Assembly (NCBI GenBank): GCA_045130235.1
Contig: JBGUPJ010000013.1
Span: 1-9,847, forward strand
DNA length: 9,847 nt
Direction of reading: 5' to 3'
Source of the DNA: UBA1756 sp045130235
GTDB taxonomy: Bacteria > Bacteroidota > Bacteroidia > Bacteroidales > WCHB1-69
A model generated the notes under the pieces. The model saw only the letters and a list, made by a program, of their open reading frames with translations, did no database searches and had not been told where the DNA came from. Positions 1-7,000 of this stretch are shown here, in pieces. Position 1 is the stretch's first letter, and the number at the start of each line of letters is the position of its first letter. Made by a program: the position numbers and the translations under genes.

Positions 1-486
1 ATGAAGATGCTGGAGAAGGGCTACAGTATCAATTACATCAGCGAGCGTTATGGCATCAACGACAGATTGCTGCTGTGCCTATGGAAAAAGTACCAGGCGG
101 AAGGGCCAATGGCCGTGTCGAAGAAGAAGAACTGCAACTTTACAGCTGAAGAAAAGTTGAAGGTGATAGCGGACTATGAGAAAAAACACCTACCTTTGTC
201 AGACATTATGTTAAAACACGGGGTAAGTGCATTCGCGATACGAAGTTGGCGTTTGCTATATGCCGCTGGCGGGAAGGAAGCGCTGCGCAAGCCCAGGGGA
301 AGACCTAGGAAAGACATGGGTAGACCGAAGAAAAAGAAGCCAGAGGAGATGACGGAGTTGGAACGACTCCGTTACGAGAACGAGTACCTGAGAGCTGAGA
401 ATGCCCTGCTAAAAAAAGTGAAGGCCTTGGTCGAAGAAAGGGAAGCCCGTCAGCGAGGGACTGGGCTGAAGCCATCGAAGGGCTGA
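1..486 (+). CDS. IS3-family transposase OrfA (probably 5'-partial)
   Basis: This is the DNA-binding subunit of an IS3/IS150-type transposase. Two helix-turn-helix-like segments are visible, at about residues 8-35 (the part around SINYISERYGI) and 47-85 (TAEEKLKVIADYE through AFAIRSWRLLY). A basic linker rich in RGRPRK/GRPKKKK follows. A leucine-zipper-like helix at about residues 118-148 (LERLRYENEYLRAENALL) is used in this family for multimerisation. The ATG at base 1 is probably an internal methionine: relatives such as the IS150 OrfA are about 173 residues and have roughly 10-15 residues before this point. The frame stops at TGA 484-486, inside the region where orfB is already open, as expected for -1 frameshifted OrfAB production. 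Confidence 0.9.
   Translation: MKMLEKGYSINYISERYGINDRLLLCLWKKYQAEGPMAVSKKKNCNFTAEEKLKVIADYEKKHLPLSDIMLKHGVSAFAIRSWRLLYAAGGKEALRKPRGRPRKDMGRPKKKKPEEMTELERLRYENEYLRAENALLKKVKALVEEREARQRGTGLKPSKG
411..418 (+). other. Probable -1 programmed ribosomal frameshift site (A7 slippery run)
   Basis: Seven adenines at 411-417 followed by G sit in the orfA frame as CTA AAA AAA GTG, giving an A_AAA_AAA slippery heptamer. Slipping back one base moves the ribosome into frame 3. That frame is open from 399, just after a TGA at 396-398, through the whole of orfB to 1310. The transframe region reads naturally into OrfB, including WAEAIEGLRPEHSLDLLLR just before the TTG at 513. This is the expected IS3 arrangement for making the OrfAB transposase. 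No stimulatory structure was established. Confidence 0.75.
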
Positions 487-512
487 GGCCGGAACACAGC
501 CTTGACCTCCTT

Positions 513-1310
513 TTGAGGATCAAGGGGATGGCGCGTTCCACCTTCTATTATCACACCAAGCGCATGGGACGGCCCGACGGATACGATTCTGCCAGGGAGC
601 GCATACGCTCGGTATACGAGGAGCATCACGGCCGATACGGCTACCGTCGCATCACTGCACAACTCCACAACGAGGGCCTTGACATCAACCACAAGACCGT
701 CCAGAAGCTGATGGGACAGATGTCCCTGAAAGCCAAGAGGAAGACTCAACATTACCGTTCCTACATAGGCGAGATTGGCAGGGTCGCCCCAAACGTACTC
801 AACAGGGACTTCAGGGCCTCGGCGCCGAATCGAAAATGGGCCACCGATGTCACGCAGGTGAAGATCAAGGACAGATGGATTTATCTTTCCCCCATCCTGG
901 ACATGTTCAATGGCGAGATTGTCTCTTACACCATATCAGACAGCCCATGCTTGCAGATGGTCATGGCGATGCTGGACAAGGCGTTCAAGAAAAGAGACAT
1001 ACACGGGAACCTGATTCTCCACTCGGACCAAGGCTGGCACTATCAGCATAGAATGTATCAGAAAGCATTGGAAAACAGGAACATTACACAAAGCATGTCG
1101 CGAAAAGGCAACTGCCTAGACAATGCCATGATGGAAAACTTTTTCGGCTTGATGAAGAATGAATTGCTATATTTGCACGACTGGAATTCCGTCGATGAGT
1201 TCAAACATGCACTTATGGATTACATACATTACTATAACAACGACAGAATCAAGTTAAGACTAAAAGGAAAGAGTCCGGTACAATACCGAACTCTTTACCT
1301 TGATAATTAA
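513..1310 (+). CDS. IS3-family transposase OrfB, DDE integrase domain
   Basis: This is the catalytic half of the transposase (rve/DDE fold), which cuts and joins the IS ends. With the TTG at 513 as residue 1, it has an HTH_21-like block near residues 35-58 (EEHHGRYGYRRI). The integrase core carries D112 (WATDVTQ), D172 (LHSDQGWHY) and E208 (NAMMENFFG). The second D and the E are separated by exactly 35 residues, the classic D(35)E spacing. The C-terminus (YYNNDRIKLRLKGKSPVQYR) is typical of the family. The TTG is probably not the physiological start: the frame is open upstream to 399 and encodes family-like sequence there, so the protein is most likely made as an OrfAB fusion by frameshifting at 411-417. 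Intact; no disabling change seen. Confidence 0.95.
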   Translation: MRIKGMARSTFYYHTKRMGRPDGYDSARERIRSVYEEHHGRYGYRRITAQLHNEGLDINHKTVQKLMGQMSLKAKRKTQHYRSYIGEIGRVAPNVLNRDFRASAPNRKWATDVTQVKIKDRWIYLSPILDMFNGEIVSYTISDSPCLQMVMAMLDKAFKKRDIHGNLILHSDQGWHYQHRMYQKALENRNITQSMSRKGNCLDNAMMENFFGLMKNELLYLHDWNSVDEFKHALMDYIHYYNNDRIKLRLKGKSPVQYRTLYLDN

Positions 1311-1319
1311 TGTTTAACC

Positions 1320-1343
1320 GTCCAACTTCTGGGGGTCACATCA
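1320..1343 (+). repeat. Right terminal inverted repeat of the IS
   Basis: The 24 bases begin GTCCAACTT, continue with a run of five G, and end TCA. This matches the shape I recall for IS150-group right ends (GTCCAACTTTT, G-run, terminal CA). It starts 10 bases after the orfB stop. Homology to the second composite repeat copy begins immediately after 1343, which independently supports this boundary. The partner left repeat is outside the window. Confidence 0.7.
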
Positions 1344-1470
1344 CATAATGCGTCCAGCGGCGGCGCGATGCGGTTACTGGCCGGTAGCTGTCTTTAGCCG
1401 CCGCGTGATACATTGATTATTGAACTCCATTGACTTCGTCGAATCAAAGATTTCCCGCGAAGCGGGAACC
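1344..1470. repeat. Composite palindromic intergenic repeat, copy A (left part lost at the IS junction)
   Basis: This gene-free stretch holds nested palindromes. Outer arms GCGGCGGC (1357-1364) and GCCGCCGC (1397-1404) enclose a near-perfect inner palindrome TACTGGCCGGTA (1375-1386). The motif CTCCATT follows at 1425-1431, then a hairpin TTCCCGC-GAA-GCGGGAA (1452-1468). The copy at 9720-9844 has the same blocks at the same distances: 18 bases from left arm start to inner palindrome start, 11 from inner palindrome end to right arm start, and 21 from right arm end to CTCCATT. The sequence between blocks differs. The part left of the arm, including the AATGGAG present in copy B, is missing because the IS ends at 1343. 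Function unknown; a REP- or MITE-like dispersed element is the simplest reading. Confidence 0.65.
1452..1468 (-). terminator. Hairpin downstream of the BASS transporter gene, possible terminator
   Basis: A perfect 7-bp stem (TTCCCGC / GCGGGAA) with a GAA loop lies 13 bases past the stop codon of the minus-strand gene ending at 1482. On the minus strand the stem is followed by AATCTTTGATT, which is only weakly T-rich, so termination is plausible but not clear. It is also part of the composite repeat described at 1344-1470. Confidence 0.35.
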
Positions 1471-1481
1471 TCATAAAGTGT

Positions 1482-2378
1482 TTATTTCTTTTTCCTCTCC
1501 TTATACCAAAGCTGCCAGCTGTTGAACAGGTTCTGGAAGACGGAATAGAAGGCCAAAAAGACCGAAGCCAAAGGGTTTAGATAATGGTTGGCCATCCAGA
1601 TGCCCATGGCACTGTTTTTCTGCCCAAGCAGCTGCCCGCCCGCGATGGTGTCGCCGTATTTGCTGCCTATCCATTTGCCTAAGCCGAATTGGATGATGCA
1701 GAACAACAAGGCCGAGACACCGAGCCACAGGATGCTGCTCCAATTGCCCTTGCCGTTGAGGAAGATGAAGTGAATGGTCTGGCCCAAAGTGAGAAACAAA
1801 GCCACCGCCCAGAGGTAGAAGGCCAAGCCTTTGTAGCGGCTTAGGAAAGCGTTGGCTTTGGGCAGACAGAGCTGCAAGGCCAAGGCGATGAAGAAGGGCA
1901 AGCCGATGACGGAGCCGATGCGCCGTAAGATGTGCAAAAACGATGTGAAGAAAGGCATGTCCTGGTTCACCCCGATGAAGGAGAAGTAGATGGGCGCCAC
2001 CACTGAGATTACTAGGTTGCCGATGACGGAGAAGGAAGTCACCGTGTTGCGGTCGGCCCCCAGCATGGTGCTGACCACCGCCACTGAGGCAGCTACAGGA
2101 CACAACACCCCGATGAACACACCCTCAGCAATGATCTCGTTGACATGAAAGAGACGCAGCAAGTAATAGCCACCCAGACTCACCACTACCTGAAACAGGA
2201 TAATCCAAATGAACAAAGGCTTGAACCGCAGCTTCGTGATGTCGACGGCAGTGAAGGTCAACAGGATGATGGTGAAGATGATATAGGGCACCACTACGCT
2301 GAAAGCGGCACAATAGTCGTGCAGCAACAATCCCAGCACGATGGCGATGGGGAGGACGTAGCTCTTTATTTTTTGCAT
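1482..2378 (-). CDS. Bile acid:sodium symporter-like (BASS family) membrane transporter
   Basis: This is a 298-residue, strongly hydrophobic inner-membrane protein with about nine or ten predicted membrane segments. Two conserved BASS-type stretches are visible. One is at about residues 90-107 (GVLCPVAASVAVVSTMLG, like the family's CP-x-x-x-S segment before a discontinuous helix). The other is at about 243-259 (DTIAGGQLLGQKNSAMG, resembling the G-Q-N motif of the second repeat). Family members move bile acids or other organic anions with sodium; the substrate here is not evident. The start is the ATG at 2378 (MQKIKSYVLP), because the 21 extra residues of the longer frame are hydrophilic and run through the divergent promoter region. 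It ends in a basic tail (KERKKK). It is divergent from the nitroreductase-permease operon, 68 bases apart. Confidence 0.8.
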   Translation of the reverse strand: MQKIKSYVLPIAIVLGLLLHDYCAAFSVVVPYIIFTIILLTFTAVDITKLRFKPLFIWIILFQVVVSLGGYYLLRLFHVNEIIAEGVFIGVLCPVAASVAVVSTMLGADRNTVTSFSVIGNLVISVVAPIYFSFIGVNQDMPFFTSFLHILRRIGSVIGLPFFIALALQLCLPKANAFLSRYKGLAFYLWAVALFLTLGQTIHFIFLNGKGNWSSILWLGVSALLFCIIQFGLGKWIGSKYGDTIAGGQLLGQKNSAMGIWMANHYLNPLASVFLAFYSVFQNLFNSWQLWYKERKKK

Positions 2379-2407
2379 TGAAATCTTATTTGGGCCTGCA
2401 AAATTGC

Positions 2408-2415
2408 GAAATATA
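2408..2415 (-). promoter_or_regulatory. Possible -7 element for the BASS gene
   Basis: On the minus strand this reads TATATTTC, matching seven of the eight positions of the Bacteroidetes TAnnTTTG element. It lies about 30 bases before the ATG at 2378. No convincing -33 TTTG partner was found. Confidence 0.3.
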
Positions 2416-2419
2416 TCCG

Positions 2420-2427
2420 TATCTTTG
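2420..2427 (+). promoter_or_regulatory. -7 promoter element (TAnnTTTG) for the nitroreductase-permease operon
   Basis: TATCTTTG matches the Bacteroidetes -7 consensus exactly. It sits 19 bases before the ATG at 2447, so transcription would start near 2432-2434 and leave a leader of about 13-15 bases. That short leader supports the start at 2447 rather than the frame's upstream ATG at 2378, which would not be transcribed. A -33 TTTG at the usual distance is not evident. Confidence 0.55.
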
Positions 2428-2446
2428 TCGCCTAAACGCAAATATC

Positions 2447-3094
2447 ATGAAGAGACTCTGCTTTATTTTCGCTTTGGCCGTCTTCGCCGCTGTCAGTTCA
2501 TGCGGCAACAAGACCACGGAGAGTTCCGATAACCAGAGCAATCAAGAAACTACAAACGAAACGACTATGAATACGACCATGCAAGACCTGCTGACGCGTC
2601 GTAGCATCCGCAGCTACACCGACCAGATTCCTCCCAAGGAGGTCATCGAAGAGATCTGCGAGGCGGGCACCTACGCCCCTACGGGCATGAACCGCCAAGC
2701 ACCTATCATCATCGCCGTCACCAACCGTGAGGTGCGCGATGAGATGAGCCGCCTTAACGCCGCCGTGATGGGTGCCGACAACGACCCCTTCTATGGTGCT
2801 CCCGTGGTGCTCGTGGTCTTGGCCGATAGCACCGCCGCCATGACCTGGAAGGAAGATGGCTCGCTCGTCATGGGCAACCTGCTCAACGCCGCTCACGCCA
2901 AAGGCTTGGGCTCGTGCTGGATCCACCGTGCCAAAGAGGTCTTTGAAACGGAAGAAGGTAAAGCCATCCTCGCCGGACTGGGTATCGACACCAACAAATA
3001 TGTCGGCATCGGCAACTGTATCCTCGGCTATGTGAACGGCGACTATCCTGAGGCCCGTCCACGTAAGGAGAATTATGTCTACTGGATCGAATAA
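2447..3094 (+). CDS. Nitroreductase-family protein with lipoprotein signal
   Basis: This is a 215-residue predicted FMN-dependent oxidoreductase of the nitroreductase superfamily. Members reduce nitro compounds, quinones or flavins with NAD(P)H. The N-terminus is a lipoprotein signal: MKR, a hydrophobic stretch, then a lipobox VSSC with the lipidated Cys at residue 19. A polar Ser/Thr/Asn/Gln-rich linker covers residues 20-44. The catalytic domain starts near residue 45, with the FMN-phosphate-binding RRSIRSY at 51-57, then APTGMNRQAP and AHAKGLGSCWIH, and ends in a family-like KENYVYWIE. It would therefore be membrane-anchored outside the cytoplasm, whereas most nitroreductases are cytosolic. 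In-frame ATGs at 2567 and 2579 lie just before the domain and could in principle give an unanchored form; there is no evidence that they are used. Its last 20 bases overlap the permease gene. Confidence 0.88.
   Translation: MKRLCFIFALAVFAAVSSCGNKTTESSDNQSNQETTNETTMNTTMQDLLTRRSIRSYTDQIPPKEVIEEICEAGTYAPTGMNRQAPIIIAVTNREVRDEMSRLNAAVMGADNDPFYGAPVVLVVLADSTAAMTWKEDGSLVMGNLLNAAHAKGLGSCWIHRAKEVFETEEGKAILAGLGIDTNKYVGIGNCILGYVNGDYPEARPRKENYVYWIE
3064..3070 (+). promoter_or_regulatory. Shine-Dalgarno-like site inside the nitroreductase gene, serving the permease
   Basis: TAAGGAG lies 4 bases before the permease ATG at 3075, within the last codons of the nitroreductase. A purine-rich site this close to consensus is uncommon in Bacteroidetes. 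It fixes the permease start inside the upstream gene and suggests translational coupling. Confidence 0.4.
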
Positions 3095-4001
3095 ATCCAC
3101 CCTCATAGGGCATCTCGCCTGTTTTGGCGCCTATTGCATCTTCGGCTTCAACATTGTGTGCTGCAAGAACATCTCCAATGCGCACGTGCTGACGCCCATG
3201 GATTTGTTTTGTCTCCGTGCAATGGGGGCCACGGCCTTGTTTTGGCTGCTCTCGCTCTTTATGCCCAAGGAGAAGGTTCCGCTGAAGGACATGGGGCAGA
3301 TTTTCATCGCTTCCATGTTGGGCCTCTTCCTGACCCAAATCAGCTTCCTGAAGGCCATCACCATGACGACCTCCATCGATACGAGCATCACCAACACTTG
3401 TACGCCAATTCTAACGATGCTGGTTGCAGCTGTTGCCTTGAAGGAACCCATTACTTTCAAAAAGATCGCGGGTGTGTTGGTGAGTCTAGCTGGCGTGCTC
3501 TTCCTGATCTTCAACTCAGTGGGACTGGGTGGTGGGGCCTCGGAGACGAAGCCCATGGGCATCGTCCTGGTCGTCGTCAACGGCCTGACATTTGCACTCT
3601 ATCTCGGCATCTTCCGCCCACTCATCTCGAGATACAACGTGGTCACTTTCATGAAGTGGATGTTCCTCTTTTCAATGCTGGTAGCCTTGCCGTTCAACGC
3701 GCGTCATCTCGTCCATGTGCCCTTCGCCCAGATGGAGAGTAAGATCTTATGGCAAGTGGCCTTCGTGGTGGTCTTTGCCACCTTTGTGGCCTATTTTCTG
3801 ATCCCTGTCGGGCAGAAGAGACTGCGTCCCACCTTGGTAAGCATGTACAACTACGTGCAGCCCATCATCGCTACACTCATCAGCATCTATATCGGATTGG
3901 ACCACCTCACATGGAAGAAATTGGTCGCCATGGTCTTGGTCTTCACAGGTGTGTGGATAGTCAACCAGAGCCGCGCAGCAGCGCCGCAAGCCAATAGATA
4001 A
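3075..4001 (+). CDS. EamA/DMT-family permease
   Basis: This is a 308-residue inner-membrane transporter of the drug/metabolite superfamily, built as two EamA repeats of five helices each (about residues 10-148 and 160-300). Family-like features include the first-helix segment GHLACFGAYCIFGFN, the end-of-first-repeat pattern ALKEPITFKKIAGVLVSLAGV and its second-repeat counterpart YIGLDHLTWKKLVAMVLVFTGVW. DMT permeases export amino acids, metabolites or drugs; the substrate cannot be read from the sequence. The start at 3075 is backed by TAAGGAG at 3064-3070 and places the first 20 bases inside the nitroreductase gene, implying co-transcription and coupled translation. A strong terminator follows at 4020-4074. 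Intact and of usual family length. Confidence 0.88.
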   Translation: MSTGSNKSTLIGHLACFGAYCIFGFNIVCCKNISNAHVLTPMDLFCLRAMGATALFWLLSLFMPKEKVPLKDMGQIFIASMLGLFLTQISFLKAITMTTSIDTSITNTCTPILTMLVAAVALKEPITFKKIAGVLVSLAGVLFLIFNSVGLGGGASETKPMGIVLVVVNGLTFALYLGIFRPLISRYNVVTFMKWMFLFSMLVALPFNARHLVHVPFAQMESKILWQVAFVVVFATFVAYFLIPVGQKRLRPTLVSMYNYVQPIIATLISIYIGLDHLTWKKLVAMVLVFTGVWIVNQSRAAAPQANR

Positions 4002-4019
4002 ACAGGACGTAACGACGTA

Positions 4020-4074
4020 AAAAAACCGACCGTCTATGTCATTCCCTCGGGAATCTATAGACGGTCGGTTTTTT
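4020..4074. terminator. Bidirectional rho-independent terminator
   Basis: A perfect 18-bp inverted repeat (4020-4037 and 4057-4074) has a CCGACCGTCTAT core flanked by six A on one side and six T on the other. It therefore forms a GC-rich stem with a U-tract on both strands. It lies between the convergent permease (ending 4001) and C25 protease (ending 4091) genes and can stop transcription from both. The 19-base loop contains a smaller palindrome, ATTCCCTCGGGAAT (4041-4054), nearly identical to the hairpin at 9720-9734. Confidence 0.92.
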
Positions 4075-4090
4075 GGTTTATTAACTTGAC

Positions 4091-7000
4091 TTATTCTTTC
4101 ACAAACCTTCTGGTTTCAGAGGCATTGTCATTCGTCAAACGGATGAAATAGATGCCGCTTTGCAGTTCGGAGGTGTTGACTTCCACCTTGTTGGCACAAC
4201 CTTTCTGGCTGTAGACCAAGGCACCCATGAGGTTGTAGATCTCGACGGTACCTAGGGCGGCTTCTGCCTCAATGGTCAGTTTGTCGTTGACGGGGTTGGG
4301 GTAGAGGGTGATGTTGTTGCCCTTCTGCTCGCCGACGCCTACGGTGTAGATGAGGTTAGCCACCAAGTCGCGGCTGGCAGTGGCGATGAAGGTATAGGTC
4401 TTTTCCTCCGACACCACAGTGCCGTTTTCAGTCCAGTTGAGGAAGGCCCAGTCTTCGTTGGTCTCCACGGTGATGGTCACCTCGTCGCCATAGGTGTAGG
4501 TGCCGCCGCCAGTGGCGGTGCCGCCTTCAGCTGGCTCAACGGTAGCGGTGATTTCAAGGGTCTGCAACTCAAAGTTGGCAGCGAAGCTGTGGTTGCCGGT
4601 CACGTTGAAGCTATAGCTCGGATTGGTGGAAACCGGGATGTTGTTTTCCGTCCAGTTGATGAAATCGTAGCCTTCGTTGGCAGTGGCCGTGATGGTGCAA
4701 TTCTGGCCATAAGTGTAAGTGCCGCCACCCGTCACGGTGCCGCCGTTGGCAGGTTTGGCAACCACTGCGATATTGTAGCTCTGGATCTGGAAATGTGCCA
4801 CATACGCTCCCGAGCTGGTCACGTTGAAGGTGTAGCTGGCGTTGGTGCTGACCTGCTGGCCGTTCTTGGTCCAGTTGACGAAGGTGTAGCCCGTAGCAGG
4901 TGTGGCCGACAGTGTGCAGCTTTGGCCGTAGTTGTAGGTGCCACCACCAGTCACCGTGCCGCCGTTGTTCGGGTCGGCCGATGCAGTGATGGAGAAGCTC
5001 TGGAGTTGGAATTGAGCCACCAAAGTGCGGTTGCCCGTGACGGTGAAGGTATAGCTGGCGTTGGTGCTAACCTGCTGGCCGTTTTCTGTCCATCTCACGA
5101 AATTGTAACCTGTAGCAGACGTGGCATTCACGGTGCAGGATTGCCCCTGCTGGTAGGAGCCACCACCCGTGACGGTGCCGCCGTTGGTCGGGTTGGCCGA
5201 CACGGTGATGTTGTAGTTCTGAGGCTGTGCCTGGAAGTTGGCCACCAAGGTACGGTTGCTCGTGACGGTGAAGGTGTAGTTTCTGTTGGTGGAGACCACG
5301 TTGCCGTTTTCGGTCCAGTTAACGAAGGAGTAACTTGCGTTGGCTGCTGCGGTAACCGTGCACGACTGACCTTGGTTGTAGGTGCCGCCACCACTGACGG
5401 TGCCACCAATAGTCGGGTTGGCCGACACGCTGATGGTGAATGACTGCGGAGCACCGCCTACGTTGATGTCTTGGATGTAGGGCTGACGTTGCGGCTTGGT
5501 GACCACGATACGCACCTGTCCCGAAGTGACACCTGCTGCGACCGGCACGCTGACCGAGCCAGAGGCAGGTACCAAAGCAGCGCCTTTCAGGACGTTATTC
5601 TGCGAGATGCCAACATAAGAGCCGGCTTCGGCGCTCACTTGGAACGAGGTGGCACCAGCGGGGAAGGTGCTGGCGTGGCTGACGGTGTTGGGTGTAGGAT
5701 TCACGCGGTAAGGCATGATGGAGCCGTCGCCGAGCACATGGTAGGCTTGCCAATAATAGAGGGGGCTGGAACTGGTTTGATAACCACCTGTGCTGGCATA
5801 GCAGACGGCGATGTTGCCAAGGAAAGTAATGGAAGATACCGTATTATAGGTGTCGTCCATCCAGATGCCGTCGTAAACGCCAGTGGCTGTGTTTTCAAGC
5901 GTGGGGGTTTGGTTCATGACGGTGGTAGCGCCTACGCCGAAGTAGTAGTCCTCATACCAATAGGTGACAGGGCATGAACCGATATAGGAATAGGCGGCTT
6001 TGTTTTCGCCACGGAGCATGGCCTCGCCGAAGCAGGGCTGGCTGTAGCCGAAGTTACCCGTCAAGCAGCAGTTACCCATAGCAAGGAAATATTTGTTGGC
6101 ATTGGTCAAGGCGTTGACGTTGGAAACCGTGAATTGCGGGTCGGACCAGCTGGTCTCTGAGCCGTGAGCCGTATAGTTGATGAAACCAACACCTGTATTC
6201 AGGGTGTTATAACAACCCGTATATTGGCCTTGTTGGAGGTAGGCGTTCACCTGGTTAAAGCCATGGGCTGTATTATAGTAATAGGTGGTGGCATAGTTGA
6301 TGGTGGGTCGACCAATGCGAGCATTCCAATAGCTGTCCCAGCCGGCGATGAGGGTCACGTTGCTCAGGTAACTCGGGTCGGGCATGGTGTATTGCTCGTA
6401 TTGCAAGATCTTGTTGACGATGGCCGTGACTTGGTTGGTGTTCTCGGCCGACATACGGCTGTAGAACATGTCGGGGAAGTAGTCGCCATCGATGGAGCCA
6501 TAGTACAGGTCGGTCACCTTTTGGGTGGCATTGCCACTAGTTTTTCCTGGGACTTGACCCGTGTCGCCCACCAGGATGACGAAGGTCGGCGTAGCACCTT
6601 GGTTGACGCCTGTGTTGTAAAGGTTCTGCACGTAGGACTGAATGGCGTTGTAGTTACCGCCGGCCTGTGCCGTGGTCACCACATTCACGTCGAAGCCCTT
6701 CTGTATTTTCCAGTTGATCCAAGGCTGCAAGGCGGTGATGTAGTCTTCGGGTGTAATCACGATCATGTGGACGGGATAGGCCATTAGGTCGGGGTGGTCG
6801 GTGTAGACGTCAAGGATTTGACGATAGTTGAACATCTGCTTGTAGACAATGTCAAAATAGGGGCTGTAGGTGCTGAGCAGCATGCGTTCGGTTTCGGCGC
6901 GGTCGGCACCGTCGAAGCTGACTTCAACCTCGATGTCGTTGAACACACGCAGGGTGTTGGCGGCGGGGTTGTAGCTGACGGGGTTGATGAGCAGCGAGCC

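Larger units (their letters stand above)
1..1343 (+). mobile_element. IS3-family (IS150-group) insertion sequence, left end outside window
   Basis: The stretch holds the two overlapping transposase frames typical of IS3 elements (orfA in frame 1, orfB in frame 3). It ends in a terminal sequence resembling the right inverted repeat of the IS150 group (1320-1343, ending TCA). The catalytic DDE residues are all present and neither frame is interrupted inside the window, so the element may be active. The left inverted repeat and the N-terminus of OrfA lie before base 1. The target duplication cannot be checked because only one side is visible. The element borders a composite palindromic repeat at 1344 and seems to have removed or displaced its left half. 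Confidence 0.9.

Noticed and set aside
1344..1481. A tRNA or known small RNA in the IS-transporter gap
   Set aside because: No cloverleaf, TTCGANNC arm or CCA-type end was seen. The structure is explained by nested palindromes matching the repeat at the window's other end.
1501..2103. A 200-codon alternative minus-strand frame within the BASS transporter gene, considered as a frameshifted second gene
   Set aside because: The 298-residue frame is intact from start to stop with both BASS motifs. The alternative product is low-complexity His/Leu/Gly-rich.
2498..3742. Several 150-200 codon frames antisense to, or out of frame with, the nitroreductase and permease genes
   Set aside because: The products are His/Arg/Gly-rich without membrane or enzyme features, and are fully covered by well-supported genes.
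4340..5440. Regular 219-base repeats considered as a CRISPR or non-coding array
   Set aside because: The repeats are continuous coding sequence in one frame with no spacers, and translate to InlB-type domains.
4589..5443. A 284-codon open frame on the plus strand opposite the protease repeats
   Set aside because: It lies wholly antisense to the tandem-repeat region, and its periodic Val/Gly/Ala-rich product mirrors the repeat. The minus strand has full domain homology, so this is a shadow frame.
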